NCBI GenBank assembly: GCA_937892215.1
Contig: CALAVE010000064.1
Span: 1 to 13,173, forward strand
From: an uncultured Porphyromonadaceae bacterium
GTDB taxonomy: Bacteria > Bacteroidota > Bacteroidia > Bacteroidales > Muribaculaceae
Reading direction: 5' to 3'
Length of the DNA stretch: 13,173 bases
The notes beneath the pieces are model-generated. The model searched no databases. It had not been told where the DNA came from and was given only the letters and a program-made list of their open reading frames with translations. Position numbers and translations under genes: made by a program. Positions 1-5,884 of the stretch are shown in pieces. Every line of letters starts with the position of its first letter. Position 1 is the first letter of the stretch.

Positions 1-2
1 AC

Positions 3-41
3 ATCAAGAAAATGGCCGCAAAAATCGCAAAATCCGCCTGA
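3..41 (+). CDS. C-terminal end of an unidentified upstream gene (partial)
   Basis: Reading from base 3, the frame gives IKKMAAKIAKSA and then TGA at 39-41. The basic, alanine- and lysine-rich ending is typical of a real protein C-terminus, and the A+T-rich stretch after it fits an intergenic region. Only twelve codons are visible, so no family can be named. Frame 1 is also open from 1 to 195, but it runs through a hairpin terminator and its peptide looks non-coding, so the short frame is preferred. This is an inference from peptide character alone. Confidence 0.3.
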   Translation: MKKMAAKIAKSA

Positions 42-129
42 AACGGAGGAAATACGCCCCATTTTTGCCATTTTGCTGTCACAGCTCGGTCTTTACCTCA
101 TGAGAATCGAGTGTACAGACAAAACAAAG

Positions 130-168
130 AAAAAACAGCCGCCTGAAAAATATCCCATTCTCAGGCGG
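130..168 (-). terminator. Intrinsic terminator, minus-strand orientation
   Basis: CCGCCTGA (139-146) and TCAGGCGG (161-168) form a perfect 8-bp stem with a 14-base loop. On the minus strand the stem is followed by CTG and six T's (135-130), a good intrinsic terminator. On the plus strand it is followed by TTGATTTGC, a weak U-tract. The orientation is odd because no clear minus-strand protein gene lies just to the right, while the plus-strand gene ending at 41 is nearly 100 bases away. It may terminate an antisense RNA or act weakly in both directions. Confidence 0.55.
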
Positions 169-180
169 TTGATTTGCAAA

Positions 181-215
181 GAGGGTGAGCCATAACTGAA
201 TTATGACACACCCTC
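181..215. repeat. Imperfect hairpin just before the small ORF
   Basis: GAGGGTG (181-187) pairs with CACCCTC (209-215), and after a short internal mismatch CATAA (191-195) pairs with TTATG (201-205), leaving a loop of about five bases. A second CACCCTC copy lies at 221-227 and could pair with the same left arm, giving two mutually exclusive foldings. The hairpin ends directly before the TTG proposed as the start of the small membrane ORF, so it could affect its translation. It could equally be part of a minus-strand RNA. Confidence 0.5.
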
Positions 216-389
216 TTGTTCACCCTCAATAAAATTGCCGCAGTGCTTTTCTGCATCTCTGCCGGATTAATTTTCTTCCCGGTGAGCACTTCGCAGGATT
301 GGTTGGCGTTTCTGCTCGCCGGTGCTGTGGTGCAAATCTATGTTTCTATAGTGCTCGACAAGGCTCTGAGAAATGAGAAAAAAGATTAA
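216..389 (+). CDS. Small predicted membrane protein, 57 aa, TTG start
   Basis: The frame opening after TGA (204-206) encodes a peptide starting at TTG 216 with MFTLNKIAAVLFCISAGLIF, then VSTSQDWLAFLLAGAVVQIY and a charged tail LDKALRNEKKD before TAA at 387-389. Two hydrophobic segments (about residues 6-22 and 29-46), a short polar turn, and a basic/acidic tail are the pattern of a small two-helix membrane protein. Codons look like those of the neighbouring genes. No ATG lies in frame; GTG at 243 is a second possible start, giving a shorter form. No Shine-Dalgarno site is visible, as is usual for Bacteroidota. The family is not recognised. It could be a decayed gene or chance open frame, but the amino-acid pattern argues for coding. 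Confidence 0.42.
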   Translation: MFTLNKIAAVLFCISAGLIFFPVSTSQDWLAFLLAGAVVQIYVSIVLDKALRNEKKD

Positions 390-432
390 ATTTCACTTTC
401 AGTACGCTTTAATCTGCTAAAAAATGTGCAAA

Positions 433-466
433 TTGGTGTGATTTTTCCCAGTATTTAGTAACTTTG
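433..466 (+). promoter_or_regulatory. Promoter of coaX
   Basis: TAACTTTG at 459-466 matches the Bacteroidota -7 element TAnnTTTG exactly. A TTG at 433-435 could be the -33 element, although the 23-base spacing is slightly long. Transcription would begin about 471-474, at or right beside the ATG at 474, so the mRNA would be leaderless or almost so. The identical TAACTTTG box precedes korA and the DUF4491 gene in this window. Confidence 0.6.
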
Positions 467-473
467 CGGTTTG

Positions 474-1208
474 ATGAAATTCTATCTTTGCATAGACCGA
501 GGTAATTCCAGGACTAAAGTGTCGCTTTTCAGGGATGATGAACTCCTGGAAACTGTTTGTTCGTCGGCTCTTAATCAGGTGGATTTCAACGCGCTTCTGG
601 GTGGACGTGTCGCCGATGCGGCAATCTTCTCAGGGGTGGCCGGCGACGACACTGAGGCTTACGCTCTCATAGCCGGTAATGCGGCCCGCGTTATTAACGT
701 GAAGGAGGTCAGAGCATTGCCCATTAGAGTGGATTATAAGTCGCCTGAGACTCTGGGTAGCGACCGTGTCGCCGCAGCCGTGGGCGCCGCCGATGCGTTC
801 CCGGGCAGAAATGTGCTGGTTGTGGATGCCGGTAGCGCGCTCACAATCGACCTCGTGACTGAGGATGGAGCGTTTGTGGGTGGGCGCATCTCTCCGGGCA
901 TGACCATGCGTTTCCGCGCTTTGCACCGGTTCACAGGCCGGCTACCGATGGTGACCGCCTATGGCGATGTGCCCACGGAGGGCTACGACACCAAGTCCTC
1001 GATTCGTGCCGGAGTGGTGCGCGGTATCGCGGGTGAGATAAGTTCGGCTGTGAAGCATTACGGCGAAGTGCTTCCCGGGCTTGTGGCGCTGATGACCGGT
1101 GGAGATGCCTCCTTTCTGTCGGGCTATGTGAATGAAAATATTACAGTTGACGAGAATTTACTCGTTAAAGGACTGAACCGAATATTATTGTACAATGAAG
1201 ATATTTAG
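474..1208 (+). CDS. coaX: Type III pantothenate kinase
   Basis: Phosphorylates pantothenate with ATP, the first step of coenzyme A synthesis, in the cytoplasm. From ATG 474 the protein has 244 residues, normal for the family. Family motifs are visible in order: the N-terminal phosphate loop CIDRGNS (residues 6-12, Asp8), TLGSDR (93-98, with Asp97 as the likely catalytic base, corresponding to the GTDR motif), DAGSALTID (118-126, nucleotide binding, ASKHA fold) and GGRISPG (136-142). A TTG three bases earlier is in frame, but ATG is preferred because it gives the usual MKxYLxIDxGN start. Its last 14 bases overlap the next gene, indicating translational coupling. The promoter box lies only seven bases before the ATG. 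GNS and GSA replace the commoner GNT and GTA, which are conservative changes. Confidence 0.93.
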   Translation: MKFYLCIDRGNSRTKVSLFRDDELLETVCSSALNQVDFNALLGGRVADAAIFSGVAGDDTEAYALIAGNAARVINVKEVRALPIRVDYKSPETLGSDRVAAAVGAADAFPGRNVLVVDAGSALTIDLVTEDGAFVGGRISPGMTMRFRALHRFTGRLPMVTAYGDVPTEGYDTKSSIRAGVVRGIAGEISSAVKHYGEVLPGLVALMTGGDASFLSGYVNENITVDENLLVKGLNRILLYNEDI

Positions 1209-2439
1209 GAACTTACTTTTTGCCCTTGTGGCAGTGACTTGCTGCTCCGCTTTGCAGGCGCAGAGTGTCTTGACTCCGTATTCCAAGATGGGATTCGGTA
1301 TGCTGAACGAGAACGTTACCGGAGCGCAACGCCAGATGGGTGGCGTGGGATATGCCATGCGCAGCGGTCGTCAGATCAACACCATGAATCCGGCTTCTTA
1401 CTCGCAGGTGGATTCTCTCACGTTCATCTGGGATGTGGGTATCGACCTTACCAACTTGTGGTCGAAGGAGGATGGTGTAAGGTCGCATGCCTTCGGGGGC
1501 GGACTCGATTACATTAACGCCATGTTCAGGATGTATCCGCATCTGGGTGGCTCGTTCGGTATCGTGCCTTATTCCTCAGTGGGTTACTCTTTCGGTACAG
1601 CGATTGAAAACGGAATTGAGTCCCGAACGGGAGAGGGGGGCATCTCTGAGTTGTATTTTGGAATGGGATATGAACCGTTCAAGAACTTCTCGCTGGGTGC
1701 CAATGTCTCCTACATGTTCGGCTCTCTCACCAACGACACTTTTATCCTGGGTAGTACCACCACGCTCTTTGAGCGGGTCTTTGAGATTCGCGACTGGAAT
1801 ATTCATCTGGGTATGCAGTACGGCATCGACCTCACTCCGCGCGACAAGGTGATTCTGGGTCTGGCATATACGCCTAAGAAATCTTTCCACGGACAGCGCT
1901 GGGGAGCATACTATGACGTGGACCTCGACGTCACCGCCGATACGGTGGGATATACGTCACTGAAGGGCAAATTTGAGCAACCTAACACTTTTGGTGCCGG
2001 TATCAGCTACAATCGCGACAACAAGCTCTCGGCTGAACTGAACTTCACTTATCAGGACTGGTCTAAGGCCAAGTACGAGCCGCTGGGCGGCTTCGAGGAC
2101 GATGACATGGAGTTCTCTAACCGCTGGAAAGTCGCTGCAGGTGTGCAGTATTCGCCCATGAAGCAGACGAGTTATCTCGCCCGAATGGTGTATCGCGTAG
2201 GTGCGTACTACAACCATGATTATATCAACGTCATGGCAAACAATGTGCGTGACTACGGGGTCTCGTTCGGTGTGGGACTTCCCACATCATCGGTGACGTC
2301 AAAGACGATGATTAACATCGGTTTTGAGTGGAAACACCGAATGTCAACGCCCGTAATGCTCATTCAGGAAGACTATTTCAATATAACGCTGAGCGTGAAC
2401 TTCAACGAATTGTGGTTCTGGAAGAACAAGATACGTTAA
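1195..2439 (+). CDS. Outer-membrane beta-barrel protein (FadL/OmpP1-like)
   Basis: A 414-residue protein with a Sec signal peptide (basic MKIFRN, hydrophobic core LLFALVAVTCCSALQA, cleavage likely after AQA, mature start near residue 23). The mature chain alternates hydrophobic and polar residues in many aromatic-ended strands (FGMGYEPFKNFSLGANVSYMF, AGISYNRDNKLSAELNFTYQDW, TMINIGFEWKHR) and ends with a strand near FNITLSVNF, all typical of an outer-membrane barrel. NPASYSQVDS near residues 66-75 resembles the N-terminal part of FadL/OmpP1-like proteins of Bacteroidota. The substrate is unknown. It starts inside the coaX 3' end (14-base overlap), so it is in the same operon, and lptC follows 54 bases later. 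It could be a hydrophobic-compound transporter or a structural barrel. Confidence 0.8.
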   Translation: MKIFRNLLFALVAVTCCSALQAQSVLTPYSKMGFGMLNENVTGAQRQMGGVGYAMRSGRQINTMNPASYSQVDSLTFIWDVGIDLTNLWSKEDGVRSHAFGGGLDYINAMFRMYPHLGGSFGIVPYSSVGYSFGTAIENGIESRTGEGGISELYFGMGYEPFKNFSLGANVSYMFGSLTNDTFILGSTTTLFERVFEIRDWNIHLGMQYGIDLTPRDKVILGLAYTPKKSFHGQRWGAYYDVDLDVTADTVGYTSLKGKFEQPNTFGAGISYNRDNKLSAELNFTYQDWSKAKYEPLGGFEDDDMEFSNRWKVAAGVQYSPMKQTSYLARMVYRVGAYYNHDYINVMANNVRDYGVSFGVGLPTSSVTSKTMINIGFEWKHRMSTPVMLIQEDYFNITLSVNFNELWFWKNKIR

Positions 2440-2454
2440 GTTATGGAGAATGCG

Positions 2455-2464
2455 TAGCGCGCTA
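2455..2464. repeat. Short perfect palindrome between the barrel gene and lptC
   Basis: TAGCGCGCTA is a perfect 10-base palindrome in the 54-base gap between the barrel gene stop and the lptC ATG. There is no T-tract after it, so it is not a terminator. It could be a protein-binding site or a chance feature. Confidence 0.3.
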
Positions 2465-2493
2465 TAGGGCGTGGCGATAAAATCTGTTTGCGG

Positions 2494-3063
2494 ATGAACT
2501 TTCTTCGCACATTATTAGCGATAAGCCTTGCAAGCCTGCTTCTAATGGGGTGCAAGGACGAAGTGAAGAATGTCGTGAGTCACGATGTGAACCCGGAAAA
2601 GGTCCCCACAATGATTTCTCGCGATGTGCAGACGGTTGTTAGCGACTCGGGAAAAGTGCGTTACCGCATCACCACTCCGCTCTGGCAAATGTTTGAGAAT
2701 GCCGAACCGCCTCACTGGATATTCCCTAAAGGCGTTCTGGCTGAAGAGGTGGACAAGAAATTCAAGCCTGTCTCCACCATTCGCTGCGACTCGGCTTACT
2801 ATAATGAACTCACAAAGGTGTGGAGCCTCAATGGCAACGTGCGCATAACCAACGCGCAGAACGAAGTGATTCTCACTAACCACATGTTCTGGGACCAGGA
2901 CCGTCACAAGTTATACTCCGACTCCTTTATCCACATTGAGCGTGAAGCCAGAGTTATTGAGGGTTACGGATATGAGTCGAATGAGGATTTCACTACCTAC
3001 AAGATTAATAAAGTGATGGCTATTTTCCCCATCGACGAGAATAAGTTCCCGCGTGGAGAATAG
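2494..3063 (+). CDS. lptC: LPS export lipoprotein LptC
   Basis: LptC takes lipopolysaccharide from the LptBFG inner-membrane extractor and passes it to the periplasmic LptA bridge. From ATG 2494 the protein has 189 residues, the usual size. An N-terminal signal MNFLRTLLAISLASLLLMGC ends in a lipobox with Cys20, so in this organism LptC is a lipoprotein rather than a single-pass protein, as is common in Bacteroidota. Residues from about 38 on form the beta-rich LptC fold: VPTMISRDVQTVVSDSGKVRYRITTPLWQMF, then KPVSTIRCDSAYYNELTKVWSLNGNVRITN and VILTNHMFWDQDRHKLYSDSFIHIER, typical of the LptA/LptC/OstA family. An in-frame TTG at 2488 gives a poorer start. It lies in the coaX run, 36 bases before the CorC-type gene. 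Confidence 0.88.
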   Translation: MNFLRTLLAISLASLLLMGCKDEVKNVVSHDVNPEKVPTMISRDVQTVVSDSGKVRYRITTPLWQMFENAEPPHWIFPKGVLAEEVDKKFKPVSTIRCDSAYYNELTKVWSLNGNVRITNAQNEVILTNHMFWDQDRHKLYSDSFIHIEREARVIEGYGYESNEDFTTYKINKVMAIFPIDENKFPRGE

Positions 3064-3079
3064 GTGTGAGGCCGTTACG

Positions 3080-3088
3080 TTTTTTTTT
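3080..3088. repeat. Nine-base T homopolymer ahead of the CorC-type gene
   Basis: A run of nine T's ends 11 bases before the ATG of the CNNM/CBS gene. With no stem before it, it is not a terminator. Such runs can vary in length and could change leader length or translation efficiency, but its role is unknown. Confidence 0.45.
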
Positions 3089-3099
3089 GATTACGAAAG

Positions 3100-4383
3100 A
3101 TGACTCCAGAATTAATTACATTACTGATAATCACATTAGTGGCTATGGCCTTGTCGGGGTTTTTCTCCGGCATGGAAATCGCTTTTGTCTCAAGTAACAA
3201 GGTACGCGTGGGTATCGACGTGAGCAAGGGCGGTCTCACTAACCGAATCATCGACGTGTTCTTTACAAATAAGGACAATTTCATATCATCGCTTCTGATA
3301 GGCAACAACATTGTTAACGTGGTCTATAACATGGCTATCGCGGGGCTGCTTAAGCCATGGCTTTCTGAAGTGTGCGGAGAAAATGAGTTCCTGGTGCTGC
3401 TGTGCCAAACGGTGATTGCCACTGTGGTCCTGCTCATAACCGGAGAGTTTCTGCCCAAAACCATATTCCGCATCAATCCCAACTACTCGCTGCGCATCTT
3501 CTCCATGCCGCTTTTTGTCAGTTACTGTATTCTGTGGCCCATCTCCAAGTTCACAGAGGGGCTCTCGGCGTTGCTGATGAAAATTATGGGGCTTAAGGTG
3601 TCGCATGAGCATATTAATGCTATCACGGTTGACGAGCTGGACGCATACCTTCAAGAGAATATCGACCGTCGCGAGGACGAGAACAAGGAGGTGGACCGTG
3701 AGGTGAAAATATTTGAGAACGCGCTTGATTTCAGCGACACTCGTCTGCGCGACTGCATGGTTCCGCGTAACGAAATCGTGGGTGTGGACATCAACGAGAC
3801 CTCTCGCGAGCAACTGAGCGCGCTCTTCACATCGTCGGGCCTTTCTAAGATTGTGGTTTACCACGATAGCATCGACAACGTGCTGGGATTTATCCGAGTG
3901 GATGAGATGTTCAATACGGATGTGAACTGGAAAACTCGTGTGAAACCTGTGATTTTCGCCCCGGAGACGCTCCTGGCCAAGAAGATGATGCAGAGTCTGC
4001 TCAGTGAGAAGAAGAGCATGGCAATAGTCATTGATGAGTTTGGCGGTACCAGCGGAATGGTAACGCTCGAAGACCTTGTGGAGGAAATTTTCGGCGAGAT
4101 TCAGGATGAGCACGACCGTAACAATCTGATTTCACGTATGGTGGCCGAAAATGTGTATGAATTCTCGGGACGCGTTGAAATAGAGGAAATCAACGATAAA
4201 TTTCATCTCGACCTTCCGGAAAGTGATGACTACCAGACTATAGCCGGGTATCTGTTGACTAAGTTTGAGGCAATTCCTAACGAGGGACAACTGATCGACG
4301 CTGATGGCTTCCGTTTCAAAATCCTGAAAAAGAGTGCTGCGCGCATCGAGATGGTGCGAATGGAGAAATTGCCTGAGTCATAG
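3100..4383 (+). CDS. CNNM/DUF21-CBS-CorC membrane protein (HlyC/CorC/GldE-like)
   Basis: A 427-residue inner-membrane protein with the full architecture of the family. A DUF21/CNNM transmembrane region covers residues 1 to about 160, with helices near 5-27, 62-84, 97-117 and 130-150 and the conserved GFFSGMEIAF motif (20-29). Two CBS domains follow (about 215-275 and 280-335), the second holding the hallmark IDEFGGTSGMVTLEDLVEEI (311-330). The C-terminal CorC/HlyC transporter-associated domain spans about 345-425 (DDYQTIAGYLL). Relatives are linked to Mg2+/Co2+ efflux; the Bacteroidota branch includes the gliding protein GldE, but most gut members are non-motile, so the role here is more likely ion homeostasis or envelope function. 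The CBS pair suggests control by adenine nucleotides. It follows lptC by 36 bases and ends the plus-strand cluster. Confidence 0.9.
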   Translation: MTPELITLLIITLVAMALSGFFSGMEIAFVSSNKVRVGIDVSKGGLTNRIIDVFFTNKDNFISSLLIGNNIVNVVYNMAIAGLLKPWLSEVCGENEFLVLLCQTVIATVVLLITGEFLPKTIFRINPNYSLRIFSMPLFVSYCILWPISKFTEGLSALLMKIMGLKVSHEHINAITVDELDAYLQENIDRREDENKEVDREVKIFENALDFSDTRLRDCMVPRNEIVGVDINETSREQLSALFTSSGLSKIVVYHDSIDNVLGFIRVDEMFNTDVNWKTRVKPVIFAPETLLAKKMMQSLLSEKKSMAIVIDEFGGTSGMVTLEDLVEEIFGEIQDEHDRNNLISRMVAENVYEFSGRVEIEEINDKFHLDLPESDDYQTIAGYLLTKFEAIPNEGQLIDADGFRFKILKKSAARIEMVRMEKLPES

Positions 4384-4406
4384 CCAATTCCTAAATCCGA
4401 TTCGGA

Positions 4407-4706
4407 CTAAACGTATTTCACAGTGAGAATTTCGGCAAGAATTATTTCTTCGCCGGAATATGTCTTGTAAACGGGAGTGAATCCTTCGTACTCGCGTGGA
4501 ATGTAGAGTGTGCTCAGGCGATGCCACTGTGGTTTCCCGTAGTCCATCGATTCGCCCGATAGTACTAATCTCAGTCCGCTGTAATCGAAAGCATAGAACC
4601 CGCCACCGGTGCATCGCTCGCCCATTTGCAGCAGTTCTTTGTGCATCTGCACCATGCCCATGCGCAGACATCCGCCCGATGTGACTATGAATTTGGGATA
4701 TGCCAT
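4407..4706 (-). CDS. Small protein of unknown function, 99 aa
   Basis: The sequence begins MAYPKFIVTSGGCLRMGMVQ and continues with HKELLQMGERCTGGGFYAFDYSG and a C-terminal beta-rich half ending ILTVKYV. It has no signal peptide or membrane helix and looks like a compact cytoplasmic beta protein. The pattern (K/Y-P-x-F-I/V-V-T-S-x-G, R-x-G-M-V, then GGGx-Y/F-x-FDY) is one I associate from memory with a family of Bacteroidales hypothetical proteins; no function is known to me. Two cysteines (13 and 32) are separated by 18 residues. It is convergent with the CorC-type gene, 23 bases away, and lies downstream of the korB terminator, so it needs its own promoter or read-through; no TAnnTTTG box is visible in the 66 bases before it. 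Confidence 0.75.
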   Translation of the reverse strand: MAYPKFIVTSGGCLRMGMVQMHKELLQMGERCTGGGFYAFDYSGLRLVLSGESMDYGKPQWHRLSTLYIPREYEGFTPVYKTYSGEEIILAEILTVKYV

Positions 4707-4772
4707 GTGCCTGTGGGGGGAAGTGGGTGTGATATTAGTGAAAAGGGTGTATTCATCTGAACGTTGGATATG

Positions 4773-4810
4773 AAAAAACCTGCCGGCAGAGATTGCTTAC
4801 CGTCGGCAGG
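4773..4810 (-). terminator. Intrinsic terminator after korB
   Basis: On the minus strand CCTGCCG (4810-4804) and CGGCAGG (4785-4779) form a 7-bp GC-rich stem around an 18-base loop, followed directly by six T's (4778-4773). It lies 28 bases past the korB stop codon and should end the korA-korB transcript. Confidence 0.88.
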
Positions 4811-4838
4811 CTCTTGTCTTCGTTGAATTTATGGCCTG

Positions 4839-5879
4839 TCAGGACTCCTTTACTTCCCAGGTGTCGCCTTGCACTATCATGTCGCGCAGGCATGTGAATC
4901 CGTGCTTCGCTTTCACATCGGCCATTTGCTGCTCCACTTCGGCGTTGTAGGTGAGTGCTTCCACGTCGCGAATCACACCCAGTGCCAGCGGCAGTTCGTG
5001 CCCGTCCATCATGGCCAGTTGCTGGTGCAGGAAGTTGCTCTGGCAGTGAGCATCGTGCACGAGAACATCATCGATGGTGTATCCGTCCTGACCTATTGTC
5101 ACGGCTTTAAGCCCGAATCCGTCCTGTACCAGACCCTTGTCCCTATTGGCGCCAAAAATCATTTTTTCGCCATGGACAAGGTGGATGGTGCGGTCGGCTC
5201 GTGTGGCTCGGTCGGTGATGTAGTTGTGGATTCCGTTGTTGAAAATCATGCAGTTCTGCAGTATTTCCACCACCGAGCATCCGCGATGGTTCTGTGCCGC
5301 CACCATTATCTCCTGCGAAATCTTGAGTTCCACGTCTATTCCGCGTGCGAAGAAGGTGCCGCGTGCGCCAAACACCAGTTCGGCCGGTATGAACGGATCC
5401 TCTGTGGTGCCGTAGGGCGATGACTTGGACACGAATCCGCGGTCGCTCGTGGGTGAGTACTGACCCTTGGTGAGACCATATATCTTGTTGTTGAGTAGCA
5501 GCAGGTTAAGGTCCACGTTGCGCCTCACTTCATGGATGAAGTGGTTGCCTCCGATGGCAAGTCCGTCGCCGTCGCCGGCCACCTGCCACACGGTGAGTTC
5601 GGGGTTAGCCACTTTCACGCCGGTTGCCACTGCGCCGCCGCGCCCGTGAATGGTGTGGAAGCCGTAAGTGTTCATGTAGTAGGGCAGACGTGAACTGCAG
5701 CCTATGCCCGACACCACCACCGTCTGATGCGGTGGAATGCCAAGCTGGGCCATTGCCTTGTGGAGCACGTTCAGTATGGCGTGGTCGCCGCAGCCGGGGC
5801 ACCAGCGCACCACCTGATCGCTCTTGTAATCTTTAGGCTGAAATCCTGTAGTTGTATTGTCAGTGTTAATCGTAGTCAT
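4839..5879 (-). CDS. korB: 2-oxoacid:ferredoxin oxidoreductase, beta subunit (KorB type)
   Basis: The thiamine-diphosphate subunit of 2-oxoglutarate (or related 2-oxoacid):ferredoxin oxidoreductase, which converts the 2-oxoacid and CoA to acyl-CoA and CO2 with reduction of ferredoxin, or the reverse. The protein has 346 residues, normal for KorB. WCPGCGDHAIL (26-36) with Cys27 and Cys30, then Cys61 (GIGCSSRLPYY) and Cys201 (HRGCSVVE) are the likely ligands of the proximal [4Fe-4S] cluster. The ThDP/Mg motif runs from GDGD (102-105) to NN (130-131). HTIHGRGGAVATGVK is also conserved. It follows korA by five bases, so the two are co-transcribed and co-translated. A strong terminator follows. 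2-oxoglutarate as substrate is inferred from similarity and gene organisation, and a broader 2-oxoacid range is possible. Confidence 0.93.
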   Translation of the reverse strand: MTTINTDNTTTGFQPKDYKSDQVVRWCPGCGDHAILNVLHKAMAQLGIPPHQTVVVSGIGCSSRLPYYMNTYGFHTIHGRGGAVATGVKVANPELTVWQVAGDGDGLAIGGNHFIHEVRRNVDLNLLLLNNKIYGLTKGQYSPTSDRGFVSKSSPYGTTEDPFIPAELVFGARGTFFARGIDVELKISQEIMVAAQNHRGCSVVEILQNCMIFNNGIHNYITDRATRADRTIHLVHGEKMIFGANRDKGLVQDGFGLKAVTIGQDGYTIDDVLVHDAHCQSNFLHQQLAMMDGHELPLALGVIRDVEALTYNAEVEQQMADVKAKHGFTCLRDMIVQGDTWEVKES

Positions 5880-5884
5880 AGTCG

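Larger units (their letters stand above)
130..327 (-). ncRNA. Candidate minus-strand small RNA, about 200 nt
   Basis: On the minus strand TAGATTTG (340-333) is a perfect match to the Bacteroidota -7 element TAnnTTTG, with TTG 18 bases further upstream in a plausible -33 position. A transcript starting near 327 would pass through the 215-181 hairpin and stop at the intrinsic terminator with its six T's at 135-130. The orientation of this terminator is otherwise unexplained. The candidate overlaps the plus-strand small ORF, and an 8-base motif with six fixed positions occurs by chance, so this is a weak inference. Confidence 0.22.

Noticed and set aside
1..195. Plus-strand open frame of 64 codons from base 1
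   Set aside because: It runs through the intrinsic terminator stem and gives a low-complexity lysine/proline-rich peptide; the 3-41 frame ends more naturally.
172..262. Minus-strand 31-codon frame with ATG near 256
   Set aside because: Very short, no hydrophobic or family pattern, and its stop falls within the terminator stem; not enough for a gene call.
3286..4113. 275-codon open frame on the minus strand
   Set aside because: It lies fully opposite the well-supported CNNM/CBS/CorC gene; the peptide is histidine- and arginine-rich with no domain pattern, as expected of a shadow frame.
4396..4406. TCCGA-T-TCGGA palindrome between the two convergent genes as a bidirectional terminator
   Set aside because: A 5-bp stem with a one-base loop cannot fold well, and T-tracts are absent on both strands.
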